Below, one piece after another: positions 8,460 through 17,038 of a stretch of DNA of 64,000 nucleotides; positions within the stretch are counted from its first letter, which is position 1, and each line of letters starts with the position of its first letter. The notes below the pieces were generated by a model, which was given only the letters and a program-made list of their open reading frames with translations, did no database searches and was not told the DNA's origin. The DNA comes from Symbiodinium natans. Taxonomy: Eukaryota > Sar > Dinophyceae > Suessiales > Symbiodiniaceae. The position numbers and the translations under genes are program-made. The DNA lies in NCBI GenBank assembly GCA_905221605.1, contig CAJNDS010000779.1:1613501-1677500 (forward strand). The letters are read 5' to 3'.

Positions 8460-8816
8460 GTTTGAATTCAGGGTGCCTTTTTGGTATAACTATATTTCAT
8501 TTAAAATTTCACATCATAATCGGAACACAAAGTAGCCGCAATTTTGGAGAACTGCCCAATCGCCCCTCGGCCTTACATCCTAAAGCACAGGGGAAAAGGG
8601 CTGAGTCCTGTCCCCGGGGTTGAGACTTCAGTGTTTCCCGGAGCTCCCTAAAGCTCATAAACCCCAAGCCCCAAACCCCCATCCTAAACAAAACAAACAC
8701 TAAGCCCTAAACCCTAAAACCCTAAGCCGTAAGCCCTAAGCCCGAAGCCCTAAGCCGGCAGGGAGTCAGCAGCCAGTCCCGAACAAGTTGGCTATCTTGT
8801 GGCTGCCAGCAATAGC

Positions 8817-9017
8817 AACTATGCTGCTGCTTGGCATGTGACTTTTGTAGGGTTTAGGGTTTAGGGCTTAGGAAAAATAACTATGCTGCTGCTTGGCATG
8901 TGATTTTTTGAAAATAACTATGCTGCTGCTTGGCATGTGTTTTTTTTTAACATGACTATGCTGCTCCTTGGCATGTGTCCTCAACTACTTAGCAACTATG
9001 CTGCTGCTTGGCATGTG
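8817..9017 (+). repeat. Five spaced copies of a 24-base unit
   Basis: AACTATGCTGCTGCTTGGCAT-GTG at 8817, 8879, 8916, 8954 (one change) and 8994. Spacers are unrelated, and the first contains telomere repeats. It sits in the probable intron before the exon at 9030. Confidence 0.9.
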
Positions 9018-9029
9018 TCTTGAACTAAG

Positions 9030-9152
9030 GCCAACCCAGTAACTGCTCAAGAACCCCACCTGATTTCTGAGAGACGTCGATTGTACCCTGCAGAGTGGGC
9101 ACTTATGCGTGTGCAGTGCGGCGGTATTTCTCTGTCCCTTGTTCCTTCTTAC
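9030..9152 (+). CDS. Exon-like block, unidentified
   Basis: 41 codons between CTAAG and TAC|GTACCC: ANPVTAQEPHLISERRRLYP and onward. No internal stop; unknown family. Confidence 0.55.
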
Positions 9153-9188
9153 GTACCCTAAACACAAGGCCCCATCACATCAAAACAG

Positions 9189-9233
9189 TCCAGGACGATG
9201 ATGAACAGGGAACGCCCCCTCGACCCATTTCAG
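9189..9233 (+). CDS. Short acidic exon-like block
   Basis: Behind AAAACAG: QDDDEQGTPPRPIS, ending TCAG|GTCGAC. Confidence 0.45.
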
Positions 9234-9242
9234 GTCGACTTT

Positions 9243-9340
9243 CCCTAAACCCTAAACCCTAAACCCTAAACCCTAAACCCTAAACCCTAAACCCTAAACC
9301 CTAAACCCTAAACCCTAAACCCTAAACCCTAAACCCTAAG
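9243..9340. repeat. Telomere-type array (CCCTAAA)
   Basis: About 14 perfect CCCTAAA units, the longest uniform array in the first 10 kb. Confidence 0.95.
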
Positions 9341-9499
9341 CGGGGCGGGGCAGGGGCCCAATGTTGCCAGAGAGAGAGGTAGAGCGGGAGAGGCCCCTAA
9401 ACCCTAAACCGTAAACCCCTGCCGGAACAGCGGGCCGTGGCCTTTTCGTTGTGTAGAAGAAGAAGCAGCAGGGAGGGGGGAGAGGGAGTTACTGGGCTA

Positions 9500-9927
9500 C
9501 CTGATTACATATGTGAATATCATAGAGAAAGTATAGCATCATAGAACAATATAGTCATGTAAGAATATTACAGTGTATATATAACAATAGTAATAATAAT
9601 CATAATAATAATTATTTTTATTATGATAATAATAATGATATTTAGAAAATCATAATAAAATGAATTCTTATTATCACTATCACAATAATAACAACACAAT
9701 AGCAGAGAACATGTAGTACAGATCAATAGCAAGATATTATAATGATCTAATAATAAAAATGAAAAATAAAAAACAATAGTAGTAATAATGATAATAGTAG
9801 TAACCATACAATAGCAAGATAACAGAATGATCTAATCAGGCTGATTGAAAAAACAATAGTAGTAATAATGAGAATAGTAGTAACCATACCATAGCAAGAT
9901 CGCAGAATGATCTAATCAGGCTGATTG
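9500..9927. repeat. AT-rich low-complexity DNA with an 80-base tandem duplication
   Basis: ATA/AAT-rich. The segment 9770-9847 (ACAATAGTAGTAATAATG ... ATCTAATCAGGCTGATTG) is repeated at 9848-9927 with few changes. No gene. Confidence 0.85.
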
Positions 9928-9952
9928 GCGGGGACCTGCCCCGAGAGCCCAG

Positions 9953-10030
9953 GCTGAGTGCGACTTGATGCCGGCTGTCGACTTTGCGGTCCCTGCTGCT
10001 CACTTTGCAGCTCATAAGCTCCACTCAAGG
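9953..10030 (+). CDS. Exon-like block, unidentified
   Basis: 26 codons behind AGCCCAG: AECDLMPAVDFAVPAAHFAA and on, ending AGG|GTTTGG. Confidence 0.55.
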
Positions 10031-10339
10031 GTTTGGGGTTTAGGGTTTAGGGTTTAGGGTTTAGGGCTAGGAGACCTTTCAATCTGACAGTAACATGCAA
10101 CACATCCGGCATACTTCTAGCATCTCCCCCACCTTAAGTTACGCAAATTGTGACTTAGTAGGCAGTGGGTATCCCAGGGCTCATCCGCTGCCACAATGTG
10201 GGATGGCAGGTGTGGCCACTGCAGCATCATTTCGGGGTTGGTGCGGGGGCGTACTGCAGCATTCATCTGGGGGTGGGGCGCTGCAGGTGCCATGTGGGTG
10301 GTGGCCACTACAGGGCAGGGACGTTTCCGGCAAACCCTG

Positions 10340-10498
10340 CCGGGGTCGTCTGGAGAAGGGGAGTTTGAGAGGCAAGCTGAAGAGCTACAGCCCCAAAAAG
10401 AATCCCAACAAGCCCAAGCCCTAAACATGTCCTCTTCTGCGGGTCACCCCGGAAACTTTAAGACCCAAGAAATTGCACTTACATTTGTTGAATTGTAG
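10340..10498 (+). CDS. Exon-like block, Glu/Gln-rich
   Basis: Frame GEFERQAEELQPQKESQQAQ and on to TFVEL, then stop. Coiled-coil-like. The same frame is open back to 10196, but that part is Gly/Trp-rich and doubtful. Confidence 0.45.
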   Translation, partial: PGSSGEGEFERQAEELQPQKESQQAQALNMSSSAGHPGNFKTQEIALTFVEL

Positions 10499-10597
10499 TC
10501 TTTTGTCTTTTTTGGGTAAGTGTTTAAGGGCTTCGTGCTTTGGAGAGGGGGGTGTTGTTATGTCGTTGAGTTTGTGTTCTTCTGAAGTGCTCCCCAG

Positions 10598-10645
10598 CAG
10601 CACGGGTGGCTGATGTGGAAGGGGGTGGCCCTAAAAGACTAGATG
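10598..10645 (+). CDS. Exon before element B3
   Basis: Behind CTCCCCAG: AARVADVEGGGPKRLD. Joins in frame to 10747-10779 when B3 plus one GATG is removed. Confidence 0.55.
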
Positions 10646-10746
10646 CCTTTGTCATAGTTGGCTTCCATTTTACATTTTTAAGGGTACTGAAACCCAATAA
10701 GGAATAAACAATAATAAAAAATGTCAAACGAGAACAAATACCCAAC
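10646..10746. mobile_element. Introner-like element B3
   Basis: Shares CCATTTTACATTTTTAAGGG and CCAATAAGGAATAAA with B1/B2. GATG occurs on both sides (10642-10645 and 10747-10750). Unlike its relatives it lacks an AG immediately before the right duplication. Confidence 0.65.
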
Positions 10747-10779
10747 GATGTGCTAGAAGCATGGGTCCACGTTCTCGAC
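10747..10779 (+). CDS. Exon after element B3
   Basis: Continues as VLEAWVHVLD and ends at a consensus GTAAGT donor at 10780. Confidence 0.55.
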
Positions 10780-10862
10780 GTAAGTGGTTTGGCTTGACAA
10801 GGCATCGCAAGCATCTCTCCCCAGTCAGCGCCGGGCATCCGCCATGTCAGCTATATGAATAA

Positions 10863-11159
10863 TGTGATTCATGTATGCGCTTCTACGATTCATTTCTCCT
10901 ACTGGCATTACATTGCTAGGTTTTTTGTGCATTGCTATATTTTGCTATATGTTCAGAACTATGTAGTTATTTCCTTATAGTGTCTCATTATTTTGCGATT
11001 TCGGATTGTTATTGTCTGATTTTCGTTTTTCTGATATCATTTTTGCAACTTCACATTATCTTGTATTATTTATATGCTGTTCATACAATTATTTGTTAGA
11101 TGAATATCCACAGTGATCATTTCCCCTTTTCTTAGTACATCATCATTTTTAGCTACTTT
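10863..11159. other. AT-rich stretch without a supported gene
   Basis: No telomere repeats and no convincing frame. Only the short block SAPGIRHVSYMNN (about 10825-10863, before GTGATT) precedes it. Confidence 0.5.
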
Positions 11160-11163
11160 ATCA

Positions 11164-11267
11164 CTTGGTAGCCCAGTGGTACCCTTTTCCCTTTTTTGGG
11201 TTCCATGTAAAGTAGCCAACCAAAAAAAAGGGTGCCCTTATTATAGTATGGTTACTGGGCTACTAAG
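11164..11267. mobile_element. Introner A2
   Basis: CTTGGTAGCCCAGTGG...GTTACTGGGCTACTAAG, flanked on both sides by ATCA (11160-11163 and 11268-11271). Body shares CCTTTTTTGGGTTCC and the ACCAACCAA motif with A1 and A3. Confidence 0.85.
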
Positions 11268-11825
11268 ATCAGGCAGGTGGCGAAAAATGCGTTTGATATG
11301 CTTGGAACCGCCGAGTGAGGTTGTGAGCAGAGCGGCTCGGGTGCTGTCCTTGCGCTTCGGAGCAGATTGGAAGGTGCTGGTAGGGTGTAGGGTTCAGGGT
11401 TCAGGGTTCAGGGTTTAGGGTTTAGGGTTTAGGGTTTAGGGGTAGTAGTCTGGGGTTCTGAAAAGGGGCCGCAATCCTCTCTCTCCTCTTCCCCCTTTTC
11501 CCGTCCCCCCCTCCCGCTCTCACTCCCTCCCTCCCTCTCTCTCCCTTGTCCATAGGTGTGTACAGAGCCCTGGACTCCCTGGGTTTAGGGTTTAGGGTTT
11601 AGGGTTTAGGGTTTACGCCAAAACCGTCCATCTTCCTTGAAGGCGAAGGAGCTCTCCCAGAAGAACTTCACCATGAACTTCACCACCGAGGGTTTGGAGA
11701 GCGACCAGTGTCGTGGCCCCTAAACCCTAAACCCCAAACCGCAGCGGTAGCGAAGGAACGGGGTCTGTTTTTTTTTTTTTTTGCGTTTGGAGGGCCTTGG
11801 GTTTAGAGCCTGGACTTGGGATGTT

Positions 11826-11928
11826 CCACTTTATACCGACAGCCGTTACTAGGGATTCTAGTACCCCCCCCCCCCCCCCCCGATTCTAATCCCTATTAAG
11901 GAGCTGTCAGCATAAAAAGGGGGGGACA
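11826..11928. mobile_element. Inverted-repeat element, family H copy 2
   Basis: CACTTTATACCGACAGCC ... GGAGCTGTCAGCATAAAAAG around a poly-C run. A coding-like block starts at its right end. Confidence 0.55.
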
Positions 11929-12077
11929 TGTGTGAACTGAGGTGGAAGCCTTGTCCGCCATGGCAACCGCATGCTTCCCACCTGGAGTGCTTCGGGTTGG
12001 GGACGCGGCGGATAAATCTTGACGATGGCCTGGTGTGGCTGGCTGCTGCTTGGCTGTGGTCTTCAGTGGTCCTATAG
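11928..12077 (+). CDS. Exon-like block with terminal hydrophobic helix
   Basis: Open from ATG: MCELRWKPCPPWQPHASHL, then RINLDDGLVWLAAAWLW and TAG. The last part could be a membrane helix. A block at about 11630-11725 upstream (KELSQKNFTMNFTTEGLES) is also open, but in competing frames. Confidence 0.45.
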   Translation: MCELRWKPCPPWQPHASHLECFGLGTRRINLDDGLVWLAAAWLWSSVVL

Positions 12078-12220
12078 GCAGCTGTAGTGTTTCCTACACA
12101 TGTGTGCATGTTCTGTGTTCATGCACATGGTTTACTATGCTCAGCATGTATCGTAAATTGTGGTACGCACTACCCCCTACGTAAACCTCTCTATGCCGTC
12201 ATGCGGACGTGCTTTTCCAG

Positions 12221-12314
12221 ATGTCGAACTGCTAAGGTTGTGGTGCTACCCTGGGGTGCATTCACCAATGGGACACTGCAGCAGCAGCGCATCATCGACG
12301 CCTGCCGGCAGTAG
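12221..12314 (+). CDS. Exon-like block, unidentified
   Basis: Behind GCTTTTCCAG: CRTAKVVVLPWGAFTNGT and on to DACRQ, then TAG. Looks like a beta-strand plus helix of a folded domain; family not recognised. Confidence 0.55.
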
Positions 12315-12515
12315 AGGTGTAGGCTTGAGGGTTCGAGCTATGGCATTTGCTTGAATCTGCGAAGTCAGTTGGCCACTTTGGAAGATCTAGGGTCTTGAGG
12401 GTGGTTCATAGTAGCATAACGGGTTTAGGGTTTAGGGTTTGGGTGTTTCAAGTTATCTGAGTGGTTGGCTCCCGCCCTCCACGTGCAAAACAGAAAAGCC
12501 TTCCTTCAGGGATAT

Positions 12516-12607
12516 CTTTTTCATAGTGGGGTAACATTTTATTACATCTCTAAGGGCATATAGACTCAATAAGGAATAGAAATAATACTATCCAAACCAT
12601 GAACCAG
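12516..12607. mobile_element. Introner-like element B2
   Basis: CTTTTTCATAGTGGGG...ACCATGAACCAG, flanked by ATAT (12512-12515 and 12608-12611). It splits a tiny exon whose spliced sequence (DINQR) joins in frame to the block at 12651. Confidence 0.75.
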
Positions 12608-12650
12608 ATATCAACCAGCGGTTTAGGGGTTACCCGGCATTGTTCTGCAG

Positions 12651-12708
12651 ATGCCTGGATGCAAAAAAGGACATGGGGGTTTACGAAAATCTGGGGCCCG
12701 GCAAAAAA
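12651..12708 (+). CDS. Exon-like block, unidentified
   Basis: Behind TTCTGCAG: CLDAKKDMGVYENLGPGKK to a GTGTGC donor. Continues the frame of the small exon ending G|GTTTAG at 12620. Confidence 0.55.
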
Positions 12709-12771
12709 GTGTGCCCAAATAGTAGGATTCCCGTACAATGTGGACCCCAAAAACACGTAACCCTAAACCCT

Positions 12772-12935
12772 AAACCCTCAACCCTAAACCCCTAAACCCC
12801 TAAACCCCTAAACCCCTAAACCCCTAAACCCCTAAACCCCTAAACCCCTAAACCCCTAAACCCCTAAACCCCTAAACCCTAAACCCCAAACCCCAAACCC
12901 CTAAACCCAAAACCCCCATACAAGCCCCCCTAAAG
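12772..12935. repeat. Telomere-like array with 8-base CCCCTAAA variant
   Basis: About a dozen consecutive CCCCTAAA units embedded between CCCTAAA units. Local homogeneity of the variant points to local amplification. Confidence 0.95.
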
Positions 12936-13003
12936 TGCCAAGCCTCGGAGGCGGATCGCGTCCAAGACCGCATGCCACTTGCTTGCACGGCCCCTCCGAG
13001 TCC
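12936..13003 (+). CDS. Exon-like block, unidentified
   Basis: Between CTAAAG and a telomere array: CQASEADRVQDRMPLACTA and on. Confidence 0.45.
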
Positions 13004-13149
13004 CTAGGGTTTAGGGTTTAGGGTTTAGGGTTTAGGGTTTAGGGTTTAGGGTTTAGAGGTGGGTCCGTGCCCAAACCCTCAAAGAGTTATCATGATAAAG
13101 CACACATTGCAAGGTTGTTTTTGGTTTGGGGCTCTTCGTACGCTTGCAG

Positions 13150-13184
13150 GTCAACAGCCAGGATTTCGCAGACGAAGTCGCAAG
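13150..13184 (+). CDS. Short exon-like block
   Basis: Behind GCTTGCAG: VNSQDFADEVA, then telomere repeat. A further fragment SGGEAVV lies at 13207-13230. Confidence 0.4.
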
Positions 13185-13295
13185 TTTAGGGTTCAGGGTT
13201 TACGTTGCAAAGTCTGGTGGCGAGGCCGTGGTGGTTTAGGGCTTAGGGTTTAGGGTTTAGGGTGTAGGGTTTAGGGTTTAGGGTTTAGGGTTTAG

Positions 13296-13414
13296 GGTTT
13301 GGATTTCTTGGGGTCAGATCCAATCACCCCAAACTGATCTGTGCCGGTGGCCCTTGCCAAACTTTTGGGACCCCACGAAGTTTAAAGAGAATGCCAGAGC
13401 TTGACCTGCCTTGA
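13296..13414 (+). CDS. Exon-like block bounded by a telomere array
   Basis: Starts TTTAG|GG and reads GFLGVRSNHPKLICAGGPC and on to ELDLP, then TGA. The first codons derive from the array edge. Confidence 0.5.
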
Positions 13415-13440
13415 CAACAGCCCGAAACCCTATACCTAAA

Positions 13441-13527
13441 ACCCTAAACCCTAAACCCTAAACCCTAAACCCTAAACCCTAAACCCTAAACCCTAAACCC
13501 TAAACCCTAAACCCTAAACCCTAAACC
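13441..13527. repeat. Telomere-type array (CCCTAAA)
   Basis: Twelve near-perfect units. Confidence 0.95.
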
Positions 13528-13532
13528 CGAAG

Positions 13533-13669
13533 CAGCCCCAAGACTCGAGCCACAAAGCCCCAGGGATGCAATCCACGCAGCGCGAGCAGACACCTGGCGA
13601 AAGGCGGCACTGCTCGTCTGCTGCGCGGTGCCTCGAACGTCCATGGAAATCGGTGTGGAGTTAAGCTTT
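13533..13669 (+). CDS. Exon-like block with membrane-like segment
   Basis: Reads APRLEPQSPRDAIHAARAD, then WRKAALLVCCAVPRTSME, ending TTT|GTAGGG at the next array. 46 codons open. Confidence 0.55.
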
Positions 13670-13719
13670 GTAGGGTTTAGGGTTTAGGGTTTAGGGTTTA
13701 GGGTTTAGGGTTTAGGGCT

Positions 13720-14465
13720 ATGGTTTGAGAGAGGCCTTCTATATCCTTCTCTTCCTTAAAGTCAGGCGTCTACTTAAGGGTATATAAGGGGCAGTACGGG
13801 TTATACAAGGGGGCGACATAAGGGGTATATCTACTACTTGCTCAAGAATCCTCAAAAACATTAAAAACTATCCCCTTTTTGCCCTTACAGGGAATAGGGA
13901 TTAGTCTTTTTTCCAGCAAATCGTAGTTTTTTGTGTCATCCCTTCCCCCTGAGACCCTAAACCCTAAAGCCTAAACCCTAAACCCTAAACCCCACCCTAA
14001 TGTTAAATACTACTCTTCCGGGGCCCGCCCGGCTCCCAGCCCAATACTAAACCTGCTTGAGCATTAGGGGGGTGGTGCTCGCAATTGGAAAATTCGCCTC
14101 AGCCGGGACAATATCTAAAATTCAAGGGAGGCGAAACCCTAAAACCTGGAAGCCGAAGCCTAAACCCCAAAGCCGAAATTGAGAGAGATGTGGTAGTGAG
14201 GGTTTGGGGTTTGGGGTTCAGGGTTCAGTTGGGGTTTAGCCTTAAGCCCTATAAACCCTAATTAAACCCTCTGAGCCTTGAGCCCTGAACCCTGAAAAGC
14301 CTCTGAGCCCTAAACCTGGATTGAAAACCCTAATGTCTCAACTCAAGGGCGGAGACCCTCAACCCCCCGGGGGGGGGGGGTTTAGTATTTGGGGGAAGAG
14401 ATTACCTTCAACATCAGGGGCCATTCTTGAACGAGCACCCCCAAAAGCATGAGACCATGGTTTAG
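13720..14465. other. Intergenic or intronic stretch
   Basis: Contains GGGTATATAAGGGG-like repeats (13775-13830), scattered degenerate telomere units and a G run at 14368. No supported gene. Confidence 0.4.
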
Positions 14466-14549
14466 GGCACCATGACCATGCAGGGCAGGAGATTGGCCGA
14501 ACGCGGCAGGGCCCGGACGAGGTTTCTGGCTTTCGTTTTTGCTAAGTAG
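14466..14549 (+). CDS. Arg-rich exon-like block
   Basis: Starts GTTTAG|GGC: GTMTMQGRRLAERGRARTRF and on to FAK, then TAG. Confidence 0.45.
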   Translation, partial: GTMTMQGRRLAERGRARTRFLAFVFAK

Positions 14550-14805
14550 GTTTGAGGTAACGGGTTTATAGTAAATGATGTAGTACTTATCCCTACTGTG
14601 GCGACCTAACTTAAGTGCCATAAAGAACCCAGATTAGGCCTAAACCCTAAACCCTAAACCCTAAACCCTAAACCCTAAACCCTAAACCCTAAACCCTAAA
14701 CCCTAAACCCTCCAGAGGCCTCAGATTAGGGGTATAGGGGTTTCGGGCATCAAGGCTCCAGGAAGCTGAGGGTTTAGGGTTTAGGGTTTAGGGTTTAGGG
14801 TTTAG

Positions 14806-14879
14806 GGCCTCTCTGCTGTCCAATCGTGGCGATCGCCTTCACTATGCAACCTACGGTAACAGTAACATTGGGAACTGCG
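14806..14879 (+). CDS. Exon bounded on both sides by telomere-repeat splice sites
   Basis: TTTAG|G on the left, G|GTTTAG on the right. Reads ASLLSNRGDRLHYATYGN and on to IGNC. A second open frame exists. Confidence 0.5.
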
Positions 14880-15167
14880 GTTTAGAACTGCTTAAAAAAG
14901 GCCCCAAAGAATGAAAGACAAGAATCATCGCTATATATGAACGAACTCTTGTCAAGAAGACTGTTCCTCTTTTATTTATTTATTTTTTTGGGGGGGGGGT
15001 TCTTATGCAAAGCCTAGTTTCGGTTGTTGAAGATGGAGAGGGATTGCCAGTCCGAAGTGTCCGCTAAATTGCCATTAAAACCTTTGGGCTGGACTAAACC
15101 CTCAACCCTAAACCCTAAACCGGGGGCCTCCAGCCGAGCTCCGAGGTGTTTTTTGTCCTCACGGCAG

Positions 15168-15203
15168 GCGCCCGCGATGTGGGTTGACGCAGTGAGCGGA
15201 CGA
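15168..15203 (+). CDS. Short exon-like block
   Basis: Behind CACGGCAG: APAMWVDAVSGR, then a GTGTGT run acting as donor. Confidence 0.4.
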
Positions 15204-15415
15204 GTGTGTGTGTGTGTGTGAGAGAAACCTGGCAGAAGAGTCAACGAGCGCTCCATGAAGGATCCTAGACCACCCCCCATGGTAGTTCTTTGTTTCTTTT
15301 TTCGGGGGGGGGGGGGGGGGAGAGGGTGCCTCTCTCTCTCTCTCTCTCTCTCACTCCTTTCTGTTTAATTGAGTTCTATTCCCAAAGGAGGGTTTAAAGA
15401 GGCCATATCCCCAAG

Positions 15416-15442
15416 ACATTTCCGATCCACCAGAGGCTTGCG
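15416..15442 (+). CDS. Short exon-like block
   Basis: TFPIHQRLA between CCCAAG and a consensus GTGAGT donor. Confidence 0.45.
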
Positions 15443-15530
15443 GTGAGTGAGGTTGGGATTTGGGTTTAGGGTTTAGGGTGTAGGGCTTATAGGGTTTAGG
15501 GTTTAGGGTGAGGTTGGGATCGCGGGGCAG

Positions 15531-15609
15531 GCTGGATCATCAGCACCGTTGCAGTCCGATCGTTGGACAGGCCATCTGGGAAGCATGTAACGATTCTCCA
15601 AGGGCTTGA
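15531..15609 (+). CDS. Exon-like block, unidentified
   Basis: Behind GGGGCAG: LDHQHRCSPIVGQAIWEA and on, then TGA. Confidence 0.45.
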
Positions 15610-15764
15610 GGGACATGGAGCATGAGGCTTTAGGGAAAAAGGGTGTTTGGGGTTTAGAGTTTGGGGCTGAGGGTTTAGGGTTGAGGGTTTTGCCGGTACC
15701 TCAGAGAGCCCGGGTTGAGAAAAGGGTGTCGGGCTCAGGGACCCTAACTTTTTGCTACTCGCAG

Positions 15765-15848
15765 GCACAGGGCTTGGGGTTCAGGGACCTCAACGCCCTG
15801 CAAAACGAAATCCAACGTTTTGTGACAACTGTCCTGGCTCCTCATAAG
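15765..15848 (+). CDS. Exon-like block with clean splice sites
   Basis: 28 codons between CTCGCAG and AAG|GTGAGG: AQGLGFRDLNALQNEIQRF and on. Amphipathic helix. Confidence 0.65.
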
Positions 15849-16057
15849 GTGAGGCCAAACCCTAAACCCTAAACCCTAAACCGGTCGTCCTAAGCAGCGG
15901 CTCTGTGTGCAGTGTTGACCTCAGCCTCTGAATCACCGAAGCTGGCAGCTGCTTCGCCAAAGCGGTGCGCTGCCAAAAACTTGTTTCAGCTGAACTCCAC
16001 GTGATGGTTTAGGGTTTAGGGTTTAGGGTTTAGGGTTTAGGGTTTTTTTTTTGCCAG

Positions 16058-16143
16058 GCTGCTGGACTATTCGCGCAAGCTGGCGGTGCTTGACTTTCGT
16101 GGGCTCCCAGGCTCGCAGGATCCCTGCACAAACATGGCTCCAG
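16058..16143 (+). CDS. Exon-like block, unidentified
   Basis: Behind poly-T and GCCAG: LLDYSRKLAVLDFRGLPG and on to NMAP, with a GC donor. Between this and 15848 a further block (about 15930-16000) is open in two competing frames. Confidence 0.55.
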
Positions 16144-16251
16144 GCTGTATAGGGTCATGTTGTATCTTGCCTGCACTGGGGTTGGGACTCACGCAAGACT
16201 GCTAAAGTGGGTTTAGGGTTTAGGGTTTAGGGTTTAGGGTTTAGGGTTTAG

Positions 16252-16464
16252 GGTTTGGAGGACCTGATCCAATATGCTTGCCAGCTTAGAGGGCCTCCTG
16301 GGGTGGCCAAATTTCGGGTCGGGCGCCTTGCAATCTCGTCTGCTGAGAATGGCGCCGGGCGTGGGTGGCAAGGAACGGAAAGCCCGCAAAGCCTGAACTT
16401 AACAGCCGACTTCTCCGAAGTTGAAGTCCCAAACTCTGAAACAACTCGATTCCCAGCTGCAAAG
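16252..16464 (+). CDS. 71-codon exon flanked by telomere arrays
   Basis: Starts TTTAG|GGT so its first codons come from the array edge. Reads LEDLIQYACQLRGPPGVAKF ... TADFSEVEVPNSETTRF and ends AAG|GTTTAG. One of the clearest exons whose two introns are telomere repeat at the splice sites. Family unknown. Confidence 0.65.
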
Positions 16465-17038
16465 GTTTAGGGTTTTAGGGTTTAGGATTTAGGGTTTAGG
16501 GGTTCAGGGGTTTAGGGCTTAGGGCTTAGGGTTTAGGTGTTAGATCCTTGTTCTAAACTCTACACCCTCGCAAGCCTTGATCAGGCTTGTATCGCTCTAG
16601 CACGCTGACGCTGTCTCCCTTGAGCGAGGCCGGTGGCCTCTTCTGCCGCTCTGCGGGAGGGTGTTAGGCTCCAGCTTCTCTGAACCCAAAACCCTAAACC
16701 CTGAACCCTGAAAAAAACCTGTGCAAGCGTCATGACTATAACCCACATGCCTGTGTACATATGACATAGATGTTTTCATTGTTTGTTTGTTCAGGTCACA
16801 TACCTACCCCCCTAAACTGGTGGCTTATTCACGCAGTCCCTAAACGGTGCCAACCGATAGGTCGGAAATCAGGGGAGCAGTGGACATCGGAAAGAACCAG
16901 ACCCAGAAGAGGCAACCAAGGCATGCAATCTGTAGGGAATCCCCAAACTAAAGCCCATAAAATCCTGGCCTTCCGCGTGCGACTGCGAGATCCAAGACTG
17001 AACCGCTTGTTAGAGCTTCCCTTCCGTAACTTAGCGCA

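Noticed and set aside
8817-9017. CRISPR-like array
   Set aside because: Spacers vary widely in length, one holds telomere repeat, the unit is not palindromic, and the host is a eukaryote.
9243-9340. True chromosome end
   Set aside because: Arrays occur in both orientations throughout and are bounded by coding-like sequence on both sides, so they are interstitial.
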